Assembly: GCA_963169455.1 (NCBI GenBank)
Contig: CAUJDW010000007.1
Span: forward strand, 62,001 to 126,000
Source: Bacteroidota bacterium
GTDB lineage: Bacteria; Bacteroidota; Bacteroidia; Chitinophagales; Saprospiraceae
Direction: 5' to 3'
Length of the DNA stretch: 64,000 bases
Shown here: positions 41,101 through 48,606 of the stretch, piece by piece
Layout: each line of letters opens with the position of its first letter
Numbering within the stretch: position 1 is the stretch's first letter
The notes under the pieces: model-generated
Databases searched by the model: none
The model's input: only the letters and a program-made list of their open reading frames with translations
Told to the model about the DNA's origin: nothing
Position numbers and translations under genes: made by a program

Positions 41101-41869
41101 CGAGCGGCAGCAGCCCGAAAGCGTGGAGTTCGGGTGGTGTTTCCTCCCCGCCATCGGGGGGGGCTGGTTCGGCGAAGAGGTGCTGGTGCGGAGGAAAGGA
41201 CCCCAGCGCTCCCGCCCAGACGATGCGGCCCCTGACTCCCGACAGGTTGATCTCCTGAACCGAAGGAATAGCCGATAGCGCAATCTGCCCGCCGCCTGTG
41301 TCCAGGCCAAGGATGTCGTGGAGCTTTTCCGCCAACTCAACAAGCGCATTGGCCGAAGGAGAACCCTTGCTGCACGCATCGGCCAGGCTTTCTGATAAGT
41401 CCGCTCCGAAAGCCTGCCGCCAGTAACGGGCCAGAAAATGGTTGTAAACCGCCTGTTGGAAAGGGCGGCGCGAAATGGCCCAGCCGTCGCCCGGCTTGGC
41501 GCCGGGTTCGATGGCCAAACTCCATATAATAAGAGGCGCAACAATGGCCTCGCCGTCGCCGTCAATGGCAACGTACAAAGGAAACCCCAGCCCAAAGGGG
41601 TGGGTCCCGCGGGTGCGTTCAAAGGCCCTGGACTCAAAATAGATGGCCTGCAGCCTCCGGCCCTGCTCAAAGGAGGGCCTGGCCGTTATCTGAAATGGCA
41701 AACCGCCAAGCAGTTTTTCCACCAGCGAGAAAGCGAAATCTCCTTCCAGCGCGGAAATATCGGCCCGCTGCTGATCCAGGGGCAGCGCATTGCGGTATAT
41801 CTTCCACTTTTCTTCCTGCCAAAGGCCGGGCAGTCTGTCTTCCAGTCGGCTATCCATCTGAGGATGCAT
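38126..41869 (-). CDS. Large SF1 helicase-like ATPase with altered motifs
   Basis: The 1247-residue protein has Walker A GPAGSGKTH (Lys283) and VVAPQ after it, a ~570-residue largely helical insert, and Walker B VLVDEAAG (Asp852-Glu853), the layout of DNA2/NAM7/UPF1-like helicases and DUF4011-type proteins. Motif III, usually GDxxQ, reads AFFGPAPGIGG; motif V, usually QGxE, reads EELAGLHFDILITSG; motif VI MSRADKQVFIV is close to normal. The last ~110 residues (YLRPYLGPGRLQWSQGPHS, YRWEYAIQKKLEGEGCRQLAAWPAEWWRNP) look like the remnant nuclease-like domain of such proteins. It may bind nucleic acid without normal unwinding. The first 18 codons of the longer frame (to 41923) come from the repeat element at 41887, so MHPQMDSRLED at 41869 is preferred. 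Confidence 0.75.
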   Translation of the reverse strand: MHPQMDSRLEDRLPGLWQEEKWKIYRNALPLDQQRADISALEGDFAFSLVEKLLGGLPFQITARPSFEQGRRLQAIYFESRAFERTRGTHPFGLGFPLYVAIDGDGEAIVAPLIIWSLAIEPGAKPGDGWAISRRPFQQAVYNHFLARYWRQAFGADLSESLADACSKGSPSANALVELAEKLHDILGLDTGGGQIALSAIPSVQEINLSGVRGRIVWAGALGSFPPHQHLFAEPAPPDGGEETPPELHAFGLLPLGPFQASAAALFRQNKHCLITGPAGSGKTHLAISLLINGLSNGFRCLVVAPQAGALRQIQQKLEQLGLGKLSFLLRDVNLDMGLFLEILRASANSKDAGPEPIGEEYRILAKRLERMKEKLDAGYHASRKPAFGAESWTAVAGRYLKSIRREGKEVLATQLNAQDYQFTEAGYEEMSSAIASCQRLFDKSGTLRSPLNNLHPGIFLRMEKKEALEFVQEKTEALLERAQGLQHWYVNRINTYSDLLAGHYEQYYQGLARRLSQLQDELSENLGRFGPAFERAGTGALRFRSAFSGKYKEMFLARQQFAAAYNRLRTDFGLNPGFDFPFADAGGGTDIRQAKETLAAFGLALQSWYSGLRDAIQEEAQRLSPKTTLPVLNFSGQLSELESGLEGLLEQFNESGLYHLPVHNKMLTIPRQQRLLDELIEQLEISRRSLSDFDDFYDWQHNWLQLPEHARRLVRALIKLRPQDWQAAFDSWFLDNCLRQHYEAVLPPEEGALAKIDQAYGQMGEMIVPRLLQDWQARREEALRLMRRSGREAAQWLAGKKPAEAFQDWRSLFSAGAAGVIQAMPAMLVTPHLAGALFSGSGPLFDWVLVDEAAGLLPEEAGMLMGLGRKTAFFGPAPGIGGGSEPALYAWLESAGAGRFSLHHPHQLFPVHLLQQEGFPALQPDGPARASFEQVDGLYDEQTETNNDEALHIIGLLNRIEKTPQRTFPSVGIACFTKGQRDLISSYLLDIKQRRTTGVEVIQQLERNGLAVLQLEELAGLHFDILITSGTFGAIGLQGGVTGHLRRLSEAGGLAQLLLLMSRADKQVFIVNSLPPDTLHSLAHRPEDKASCLLGAYFLAVRASAMGDWSSVHRLKKQLPAWANPAEPFPQPAAFFEEVEQYLRPYLGPGRLQWSQGPHSALAPLRIQATAAGQASYYLAAAGFLAQTPATDYRWEYAIQKKLEGEGCRQLAAWPAEWWRNPGREAKRLASQVIRQEQPPAIEEEE

Positions 41870-41886
41870 TGTTTTTTCGGTTATGG

Positions 41887-42014
41887 TAAGTAGTTGGACA
41901 CATTTAGCAGGACAATATAACAATCCAACAATATGCCCCTAGCCCCAGGAACAAGGCTATTGACGCCGTATTTCCGAAGCAGTATGAGTTACAATAAATG
42001 TGCCCAACTACTTA
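41887..42014 (+). mobile_element. MITE-like element, copy 2 (128 bp)
   Basis: The partner of 7377-7498, in the same orientation. It begins TAAGTAGTTGGACACATTTA and ends TAAATGTGCCCAACTACTTA: 20-bp terminal inverted repeats with one mismatch, including the TA at each end. The interior shares CAATATAACAATCCAACAATAT and the stretch from GGAACAA to the right end with copy 1, and differs mainly by 6 extra bases near 41936-41945. It lies 18 bp upstream of the helicase-like gene's start. No gene is encoded. Confidence 0.75.
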
Positions 42015-42361
42015 AACTGCTCAAATATACCAATTCCTCCTGCAAATTAACTGTTACGGGCTTTTTATACCCACCGGCAGTTGGTTTTGTGTACAATCCG
42101 GCGCTGCATGCAGGTTCGGCTCCATGCGGGTACCTAAAAAGCCATTTGGCCCTCCCCGGGCAGCCGGCCCCTGCACTGCGTTCAACAAAGCGGGCAGCCC
42201 GGAATGACAAATGTCAGAGCAGGGTCAAAAAAGGCGGTTTAACTTTGAAAAGTATCAGAAAAATTCGCACTTTACTTAATGAAAATCAACACCTTAAGTT
42301 TGTTTAACCTTTTTGGGCAAACTGAGGCGAATCGCTAAACAAAACAGAAAGTTTTTTCAAT
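42015..42361. repeat. Non-coding stretch with degenerate repeat copy B
   Basis: The gap between the MITE copy and the PAS-AraC gene holds a segment at about 42048-42085 (TATACC.ACCGGCAGTTGGTTTTG, then TACAATCC) related to 34325-34365. The rest becomes AT-rich toward the promoter at 42295. No supported gene: the open frames here are short and have no family features. Confidence 0.4.
42295..42302 (+). promoter_or_regulatory. Candidate -7 element of the PAS-AraC gene
   Basis: TAAGTTTG matches TAnnTTTG and lies 59 bases before the ATG at 42362, in an AT-rich context. The -33 position holds TTTAC rather than TTG. Confidence 0.4.
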
Positions 42362-43108
42362 ATGGCCCCGAACATCGCAGTCATACTCACCGACGCCAGC
42401 CGCCGGATATTGTGGGTGAATGAAGATTTTACCACCATCACCGGTTATACGCTTACGGAAGTGATCGGCAGGAAACCCGGCAGTTTACTTCAGGGGCCGG
42501 GAACGGAGCCGGAAGCTGTAAGCCGCATCCGGAAAGGGCTGGAGAACCAGGCTCCGCTCAAGGACGAGATCACCAATTACCGGAAAAATGGCGAAGCCTA
42601 CTGCTGCAAACTGGTCATCCATCCGGTTTTTGGCGAGAACCAGGAATTGTCCAACTTCATCGCCTTCGAAATTGACGGGGATCAAACCGACGATTCGGAC
42701 ATCCCGCTTATGCAGCTGAACGGGAAATACAGTTCCAGCAGCCTCAAGGGGGTGGAAGAGATCAAGTTGTTCTTCCGGCTAAAAACCCTTTTGAACAAGG
42801 AAAAGCTATTCCTCGACCCGAACCTGTCCCTGAAGGAAGTGGCCGACCGGCTCCACACCAACACCAAATATCTCTCGCAGGTGGTCAACCACCATGCCGG
42901 TATGAACTTTCAGCAGTTCATCAACAAATACCGCGTCAGGGAAGCCCAGGAAAAGATTGCGAGCGATGATTTCGCCAACCTGACCCTGTTCGGGATCGCG
43001 CTGCAATGCGGGTTCAAAAACAAATCGACTTTTTACAAGGTATTCAAGGAGGTCACCGGCCTGACGCCCAAAGAATACCTCCGGAATGCGCCTGAGCCTG
43101 CAGCCTGA
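42362..43108 (+). CDS. PAS domain-AraC family transcriptional regulator
   Basis: A 248-residue regulator. Residues 1-105 form a PAS domain of the LOV-like subgroup (IAVILTDASRRILWVNEDFTTITGYTLTEVIGRKPGSLLQGP, NYRKNGEAYCCKLVIHPVF). The cysteine that forms the flavin adduct in true LOV photosensors (NCRFLQ) is replaced (KPGSLLQ), so light sensing by that chemistry is not expected. Residues about 140-245 are an AraC helix-turn-helix pair (LSLKEVADRLHTNTKYLSQVVNHHAGMNFQQF; FGIALQCGFKNKSTFYKVFKEVTGLTPKEYL). The signal sensed and targets are unknown. Confidence 0.9.
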   Translation: MAPNIAVILTDASRRILWVNEDFTTITGYTLTEVIGRKPGSLLQGPGTEPEAVSRIRKGLENQAPLKDEITNYRKNGEAYCCKLVIHPVFGENQELSNFIAFEIDGDQTDDSDIPLMQLNGKYSSSSLKGVEEIKLFFRLKTLLNKEKLFLDPNLSLKEVADRLHTNTKYLSQVVNHHAGMNFQQFINKYRVREAQEKIASDDFANLTLFGIALQCGFKNKSTFYKVFKEVTGLTPKEYLRNAPEPAA

Positions 43109-43236
43109 GAAGCCTGTCGCGGCGGGGCTGTCCGAATTCGTGAATACAGACACTAAAAGGGCGCTGCGAGTTGGTATTGCCGAAAATTACCGGCAATTTA
43201 CGCTCATGGACAATGTGTTCCTGCAAAACCATTAAC

Positions 43237-43437
43237 ATGAGCAGTGGCATCAGAGAATTGCTGGGCTTTCAGTTCTGGGTCGACAATGCAAAAAGCAGGC
43301 CCCTGGAAGCATTGCTGCAACAAAAAATCGACGTCCCCAGAGACCGCGCCGCCATCCTCCGCGAACTGGAGGAAGAAAGCCGTGCCAAAGGCCCGGGCAG
43401 CCCGGAAAGTTACCGCCCGGGGCGCCGCCGCGGCTAA
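43237..43437 (+). CDS. Possible small protein, unknown
   Basis: A 66-residue frame beginning MSSGIRELLGFQFWVDNAKS with an acidic helix (ILRELEEES) and a basic tail. I recognise no family. It lies in the 359-bp gap between the PAS-AraC gene and the MORN lipoprotein gene, has no evident promoter or ribosome-binding site, and may be a chance frame. The codon use is similar to neighbouring genes, which is the only positive sign. Confidence 0.3.
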   Translation: MSSGIRELLGFQFWVDNAKSRPLEALLQQKIDVPRDRAAILRELEEESRAKGPGSPESYRPGRRRG

Positions 43438-43467
43438 ACCCGCCTAAACCGCCTGCACCCCCTGCCT

Positions 43468-44067
43468 TTATTGGGCCTGCTCGCCTTCCACAATACCACC
43501 GGAGACCTTTTCCCCGTCGCGGTACTCGTATTCGAGCGTGATTTTGCCTTCTTCATTGAAGAAGCGGTACATGCCGTGCTGCTTGCCGTTTTTGTAATTC
43601 ACTTCCTTCTGGATTTTGCCGTTGCGGGAATCGTATTCGAAATACCCGCCGTCGAGCTCGCCCGCTTTATAATGGGCTTCGATTTCAGGGCGGCCGAAGC
43701 TGTACTTGCCCCAGGGGCCGTCCAGCTTGTTGTTTTTATAGGTGGCCCGCAGGGTAAGCTGGCCGCGTTCGTTGAACTCCATGTAGGGCCCGTTGTATGC
43801 CCCGCCCGAAAAACTGGCGGCTTTTGCGGGAAAAGGCGTGCCTGCATGGTAAGTGATCCACAGGCCCTCCTGCAGGCCGTTATGCAACATCCCCTCTTCC
43901 TGCAGATAACCGTTTTCCCCCATCTTTACGGCTCTTTTATACACGCTGCCGGGAATGTCTTCCAGCTGAAAGCCGGTGGTGTCGAAGGCGCCGGCTGAAG
44001 GAGCGCCTGCCTGTTTGCAGGAAAAAAGGAAAAGCGGAAGGCTGATGATTGCGATCAAACGTATCAT
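43468..44067 (-). CDS. MORN-variant (YwqK-like) repeat lipoprotein
   Basis: The 199-residue lipoprotein (IISLPLFLFSC, lipobox Cys17) is built of MORN-variant repeats of the type G.L.Y...G....: GMLHNGLQEGLWITYHAG, GAYNGPYMEFNERGQL, NNKLDGPWGKYSFG, GELDGGYFEYDSRNGKI, NGKQHGMYRFFNEEGKI. Bacteroidota genomes encode many of these; some are labelled YwqK-family antitoxins, but the lipoprotein signal here argues for an envelope location. The start at 44067 gives the signal peptide; the frame extends upstream to 44100 without it. It has its own promoter (44117-44146). Confidence 0.8.
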   Translation of the reverse strand: MIRLIAIISLPLFLFSCKQAGAPSAGAFDTTGFQLEDIPGSVYKRAVKMGENGYLQEEGMLHNGLQEGLWITYHAGTPFPAKAASFSGGAYNGPYMEFNERGQLTLRATYKNNKLDGPWGKYSFGRPEIEAHYKAGELDGGYFEYDSRNGKIQKEVNYKNGKQHGMYRFFNEEGKITLEYEYRDGEKVSGGIVEGEQAQ

Positions 44068-44116
44068 GGTATCCGGGATTTTGGTTAAAAAATCTTTCAT
44101 GGCCCTATCGGCCGGG

Positions 44117-44146
44117 CAAAATTACTGGTTTTGGAGCTGTTTCCAA
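44117..44146 (-). promoter_or_regulatory. Bacteroidota-type promoter for the MORN lipoprotein gene
   Basis: On the minus strand TTG (44146-44144) and TAATTTTG (44124-44117) are 19 bases apart, a full match to TTG-N(17-23)-TAnnTTTG. It lies about 50 bases upstream of the start codon and is divergent from the gldA promoter. Confidence 0.6.
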
Positions 44147-44190
44147 ACCCCGGCGGCATCAAATAGCGCCCGGCTAACCGGCCTGAAATT

Positions 44191-44220
44191 TTCAGAAATT
44201 CAGACAATGTTTTAATTTTG
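44191..44220 (+). promoter_or_regulatory. Candidate promoter of the gldA operon
   Basis: TAATTTTG at 44213-44220 matches TAnnTTTG; TTC at 44191-44193 lies 19 bases upstream, one base from TTG. It precedes the gldA start by 45 bases. Confidence 0.5.
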
Positions 44221-44265
44221 GCCCCTGGAAATTTTAAGGTACAAAGCCCAACCGAAGGCCCAACC

Positions 44266-45189
44266 ATGGATATAAAGATTCAGAACCTGAGCAAAAGCTA
44301 CGGCGCCCAGAAGGCGGTTGACCACATCTCTTTCGAGGTCAGAACAGGTGAGATACTGGGTTTTCTCGGCCCCAACGGGGCGGGAAAGACCACTACGATG
44401 AAGATGATCACCGGTTACCTGGAAAGGGACGGGGGCGAAATCCTCATCGGCGGCCAGCCGGCCAACGAGCCCCACATGAAAAAACACATCGGCTACCTGC
44501 CGGAGCACAACCCGCTCTACACGGATATGCCGGTCATCGATTACCTGGAGTTCTGCGCAGCCCTGCAGGGCGTGCCCAGAACGGAAACCGCCGGGCGCGT
44601 CCGGGAAATGGTCCGGGTTTGCGGTCTGGACGTGGAAAAGCACAAGCGCATCCGCGAACTCTCCAAAGGGTACCGCCAGCGCGTCGGGCTGGCCCAGGCC
44701 ATGATCCACGACCCGCAGGTGCTCGTCCTCGACGAGCCGACCACCGGGCTGGACCCCAACCAGATCGTGGAGATCCGGGAACTGATCCGCAAACTGGGCA
44801 AGGAAAAAACGGTGATCCTCAGCACCCACATCCTGCCGGAAGTAGAAGCCACCTGCGACCGCATCCTGATCATCAACCGCGGCAGTATCGTCGCCGACGG
44901 CACAGCCGAGGTGTTGCGCAAACAGGCCCAGGGGCAGCAGGTGCTGCGCGTCCGCATCAGCGGAGCGGAAACCGGAGCCATTGCCGAAGGCCTGCGGGAA
45001 CTGCCCTCCATCGCCTCCGTCGATATCCTCGACCCCGGCCAGCAAAGGTTCGAATTGCAAAGCCTGCCGGAACAGCTGTCCAACCAGGCCGTCTTTGAAC
45101 TCTGCGTGCGCCGCAAATGGGTGCTCATGGAAATGATCCCCTTCGAAACCAGGCTGGAGGATATTTTCAGAGACCTGACCCTGAAGTGA
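44266..45189 (+). CDS. gldA: Gliding motility ABC transporter ATP-binding protein GldA
   Basis: A 307-residue ABC ATPase with Walker A GPNGAGKTT, Q-loop region IGYLPEHNPLYTDMPV, signature LSKGYRQRVGLAQAM, Walker B VLVLDEPTTGLDPNQ and switch His STHILPE. The IGYLPEHNPLY stretch and the C-terminal domain ending FETRLEDIFRDLTLK are typical of GldA. In Flavobacterium johnsoniae GldA, GldF and GldG form an ABC system needed for gliding. The start at 44266 gives the conserved N-terminus MDIKIQNLSKSYG. gldF follows after 48 bp. Confidence 0.92.
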   Translation: MDIKIQNLSKSYGAQKAVDHISFEVRTGEILGFLGPNGAGKTTTMKMITGYLERDGGEILIGGQPANEPHMKKHIGYLPEHNPLYTDMPVIDYLEFCAALQGVPRTETAGRVREMVRVCGLDVEKHKRIRELSKGYRQRVGLAQAMIHDPQVLVLDEPTTGLDPNQIVEIRELIRKLGKEKTVILSTHILPEVEATCDRILIINRGSIVADGTAEVLRKQAQGQQVLRVRISGAETGAIAEGLRELPSIASVDILDPGQQRFELQSLPEQLSNQAVFELCVRRKWVLMEMIPFETRLEDIFRDLTLK

Positions 45190-45237
45190 TCCGCCTGAAC
45201 GGTGGAATTCCGGATGATCTAAAAAAAGGTTATACTC

Positions 45238-45969
45238 ATGAATCCGATTTGGGTTATTGCCAAAAAAGAGCTCGGCTCGTTTTTCGATTCGTTGATCGCT
45301 TACGTCATTCTCGTGGCCTTCCTGGGGCTCAGCGGCTTATTCACCTGGGACCCGCTGGAACTCATCGGGCGGAGCGACATTTTTTTCCGCAAACAGGCCG
45401 ACCTCCAGGCTTTCTTCGGCATCGCTTACTGGACCCTGTTCTTTTTCGTGCCGGCCCTGACCATGCGGCAGATCGCCGAAGAGCGCAAGACGGGCACCAT
45501 CGAACTGCTGCTGACGAAGGACGTATCCGACCGCCAGCTCATCATCGGCAAGTTTATGGCCTGCTTTATGATGGTCTGTATCGCACTGGCCTTCACCCTG
45601 CCCTACTACATCACGGTAGCCCGGCTGGGTGACATCGACCACGGCGCCACCCTGAGCGGTTATCTGGGGCTGCTGCTTATGAGCGCGGCTTACATCAGCA
45701 TCGGGCTCTTCGCCAGCAGCGTGACCAGCAACCAGATCGTCGCCTTTCTGCTGGCCATCCTCATCGGCGTGCTGTTCCACATCCTTTTTGAGGTAATGGC
45801 CGGCAACGGGCAGGGCTGGTTCAGCAAGCTGCTGGAAAACATGAGCCTGCGCTACCACTTCGATTCCATCCAGCGCGGCGTCATCGACACCAAGGATCTC
45901 GTTTATTTCGCCTCCATCATCGTGCTGGGGCTGGGGCTGTCAGAATTGATCATCTCGAAAAGAAGCTAA
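45238..45969 (+). CDS. gldF: Gliding motility ABC permease GldF
   Basis: The 243-residue integral membrane protein has about six hydrophobic helices and the typical ABC-2 permease features MNPIWVIAKKELGSFFDSLIAYVI at the N-terminus and LTMRQIAEERKTGTIELLLTKDVSD after the second helix, as in GldF. The remaining helices include FMMVCIALAFTLPYYITVA and QIVAFLLAILIGVLFHILFE. It forms the membrane part of the GldAFG complex. GldG starts 6 bp downstream. Confidence 0.9.
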   Translation: MNPIWVIAKKELGSFFDSLIAYVILVAFLGLSGLFTWDPLELIGRSDIFFRKQADLQAFFGIAYWTLFFFVPALTMRQIAEERKTGTIELLLTKDVSDRQLIIGKFMACFMMVCIALAFTLPYYITVARLGDIDHGATLSGYLGLLLMSAAYISIGLFASSVTSNQIVAFLLAILIGVLFHILFEVMAGNGQGWFSKLLENMSLRYHFDSIQRGVIDTKDLVYFASIIVLGLGLSELIISKRS

Positions 45970-45975
45970 GAAACG

Positions 45976-47490
45976 ATGAAAAACAAAACGCTGGTTTCCA
46001 TACTGCTCGTCATTGCCATTATTGTTGTGGCCAACCTCATTTCCCAGCAGTTGTATTTCCGCATGGACCTCACCGAGAATGGCCAGTACACCCTGAGCAA
46101 ACCCACCCGCGACATCCTGCGCAACCTGGCTGAACCCGTGACCGTTACGGCATATTTTTCCGAGAACATGCCGCCCGACATCGAGAAGGCCAAACGGGAT
46201 TTCCAGGAGATGCTGGTGGAATACGCCAACCTTTCCAAAGGGCGGGTGGACTACCAGTTTATCGACCCCAAAGACGACGCCCAGAAACAGGAGGCCCTGC
46301 AGTCCGGCATCCAGCCGGTCATGATCACTTTGCGGGAGAAGGATCAGGCCAAGCAACAGCAGGCCTTCCTCGGCGCCGTCATCCGGGCGGGCGGGCAGCA
46401 GGAAGTGCTTCCCTTCCTCCCTCCCGGCGCGCCGATCGAATACAACCTGGCCCGAGCCATCAAAAAGCTTTCCGTGAAGGAAAAACCCTCAGTGGGCCTG
46501 GTGCAGGGGCATGGCGAACCCGGCATGGCCGAGCTGGGGCAGGTGATGGAAGAACTGAACGTGCTTTACAGCATAGAGAATATCGACCTGGAGGCCGAAG
46601 CAAGCATTCCGGACCGCTTCCGGGCAGTGGCTATCGTCGCCCCGGCCGACACTATTCCCCCCACCCAGCTGGCCAAGCTGGATGACTACCTCAGCAGGGG
46701 CGGCAAACTGTTCATCGCCATGAACGCCGTGCAGGGCGATTTCCAGTCGGCAACGGGCTCCGCCAGCTATACCGGGCTGGAGGGCTGGCTGGCCGGCAAG
46801 GGGCTGAAAGTGGAAAGCAGCTTCGCCATCGACGCCCAGTGCGGCACCGTTCAGGTTCAGCAACAGCAGGGCTTCTTTACGATCCGCACCCCGGTGCAGT
46901 TCCCCTTCCTGCCCGTTATCACGAATTTCCCGGAACACCCCGCCACCAAAGGCCTGGAACAGGTGGTGATGACCTTCGCCAGCCCCATGCAGTTCACGGG
47001 CGGCGAGGGCGTGTCCTTTACGCCCCTCGCCCTGACCTCCGTCAAGTCGGGCGTCATCAACCCGCCCGCTTATTTCGACATCAACAAACAGTGGGCCGAT
47101 GCCGATTTCCCGCTGGGCAGCCTCATCGTCGGCGGCGTACTGGAAGGCAAACTGGCAGGTGAAGCCGTTTCCCGCATCGTGGTTTTCGGCGACGGCGACT
47201 TCCCCGTCTCGGGCCAGCAGGGCATGCAAAACCCCGATAACCTCAGCCTCATGGCCAACAGCATCGACTGGCTGTCCGACGACACCGGCCTGATCGAACT
47301 GCGCACCAAAGCCGTGGCTACGCGCCCCATTAGCCAGGAATATCTCAGCGATGATGCTTCGGGAAAACGCAATTTCCTGAAATACCTCAACTTCGGGCTG
47401 CCCATCCTGCTGGTGCTGCTCTACGGCTTCTTCCGGATGCAACGGCAAAAACAGATCCGCCTGAAACGGATGCAGGAAAGGTATGTTTGA
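45976..47490 (+). CDS. gldG: Gliding motility protein GldG
   Basis: The 504-residue protein is anchored by an N-terminal helix (TLVSILLVIAIIVVANLISQ) and a C-terminal helix (FGLPILLVLLYGFF) with a large periplasmic domain between them. Segments such as RMDLTENGQYTLSKPTRDIL, VTVTAYFSENMPPDIE, GGKLFIAMNAV and VVFGDGDFPVSGQQG are characteristic of the GldG/auxiliary ABC substrate family. In this operon it lies between gldF (6 bp) and the DUF4340 gene (44 bp). Confidence 0.92.
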   Translation: MKNKTLVSILLVIAIIVVANLISQQLYFRMDLTENGQYTLSKPTRDILRNLAEPVTVTAYFSENMPPDIEKAKRDFQEMLVEYANLSKGRVDYQFIDPKDDAQKQEALQSGIQPVMITLREKDQAKQQQAFLGAVIRAGGQQEVLPFLPPGAPIEYNLARAIKKLSVKEKPSVGLVQGHGEPGMAELGQVMEELNVLYSIENIDLEAEASIPDRFRAVAIVAPADTIPPTQLAKLDDYLSRGGKLFIAMNAVQGDFQSATGSASYTGLEGWLAGKGLKVESSFAIDAQCGTVQVQQQQGFFTIRTPVQFPFLPVITNFPEHPATKGLEQVVMTFASPMQFTGGEGVSFTPLALTSVKSGVINPPAYFDINKQWADADFPLGSLIVGGVLEGKLAGEAVSRIVVFGDGDFPVSGQQGMQNPDNLSLMANSIDWLSDDTGLIELRTKAVATRPISQEYLSDDASGKRNFLKYLNFGLPILLVLLYGFFRMQRQKQIRLKRMQERYV

Positions 47491-47534
47491 CCATACCCCG
47501 GCTATTGACATTCAACCTAAAACAGCAGCGAAAT

Positions 47535-48467
47535 ATGAACAACAAAGTATTGCTCCTCATACTGTTGGCCCTGCTGGCCATCTACGGGCTGAGCCGCCTG
47601 TTTTCCGGAAAGCGGGACAGCACCTTTCAGGCTGAGCTGATCGCGCTGGACTCCATGAAGGTGGCCTCCCTGAGGTTGGACCCCAAAGGGGAGGAAGCCG
47701 TTTTTACACTTAAAAAAGAAGACGGGCGTTGGTTCGCCACCCAGGGGGAACTCACGGCGCCTGCCAAAGAGACCGCCATACAAAGCCTGCTGGCCGGGCT
47801 TTCCATGGTTCAGACAAAATACATTGCCGCCAAAGACAAAGACAAACTGGCCGAATTCGAGGTGGAAGAAGGCCTGGGGCATCACGTACAGGTGTATGAC
47901 GAGGCGGGGAAATTGCTGAAGGATTTCTTCGTCGGGCGCTTCGACATCGACCAGCAGGCGCGCTCCATCACTACCTTCATCCGGCTGAACGGCCAGAACG
48001 AAGTCTATGCCGTGGACGGGATGCAAACCATGCCCTTCGGGCGCACTTTCCTGGATTACCGCAACAGCGAACTGATCAAAATGAAGCGGGAGATGGAAGT
48101 AACGGGCTTCGACTACGTGCTGGCCGATTCAAGCCTGCAATTCCGGAAAACGCCTGCCGGCTGGCAGGCCGGCAGCCTGCCGCTGGACTCCATGAAGGTG
48201 GAGAACTACCTGAACGTCCTGCGCAACATCTCCGGCGAAAGCTTCGCCGATGACTTCGACGAGTTGAAAGCCAGCCAGTATCCGCAGCAACAACTCATCA
48301 TCAGGGGGAATAACATAGCGGAACCATTCGAAGTGGCTGTTTACCAGGATACCAGCCGGGAGCTGCCGTTCGTGATCCGCTCCAATTACAATCCGAACAC
48401 CTATTTTGCCAGTGATTCTGCGGGCCTGTTCAGTAAGTTGTTCGTCCCTCTGAATGAACTGCAGTGA
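47535..48467 (+). CDS. DUF4340-domain protein, partner of GldAFG
   Basis: The 310-residue protein has an N-terminal anchor (KVLLLILLALLAIYGLSRLF) and a periplasmic DUF4340 domain: WFATQGELTAPAKETAIQSLL, LLKDFFVGRFDIDQQARSITTFIRL, EVYAVDGMQTMPFGRTFLDYRN, LPFVIRSNYNPNTYF. DUF4340 proteins often lie next to GldG-like genes and are thought to work with the ABC complex, but their role is unproven. It is the last gene of the operon; an ankyrin gene converges on it 139 bp downstream. Confidence 0.85.
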   Translation: MNNKVLLLILLALLAIYGLSRLFSGKRDSTFQAELIALDSMKVASLRLDPKGEEAVFTLKKEDGRWFATQGELTAPAKETAIQSLLAGLSMVQTKYIAAKDKDKLAEFEVEEGLGHHVQVYDEAGKLLKDFFVGRFDIDQQARSITTFIRLNGQNEVYAVDGMQTMPFGRTFLDYRNSELIKMKREMEVTGFDYVLADSSLQFRKTPAGWQAGSLPLDSMKVENYLNVLRNISGESFADDFDELKASQYPQQQLIIRGNNIAEPFEVAVYQDTSRELPFVIRSNYNPNTYFASDSAGLFSKLFVPLNELQ

Positions 48468-48606
48468 ACCGGCGGGATGTGTTTTCGGGCGCCCCCCATT
48501 GAATGACACCCCCACAAGGCGGCCCTGCTCACTGTTCCAGATGGCTTCCCATTCCCGGGAAAGAAAGCATGCTCCAAATGCCCTCATTTGCAGCCGGCCT
48601 GGCTGC

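Noticed and set aside
38126-41869. The helicase-like gene as part of a known defence system
   Set aside because: No nuclease, methylase, retron, CBASS or other recognised defence gene is next to it; only the DUF3267 gene accompanies it.
41870-41923. An N-terminal extension of the helicase-like protein to 41923
   Set aside because: The extra codons come from the left end of the MITE-like element; the same residues appear next to the other copy at 7413.
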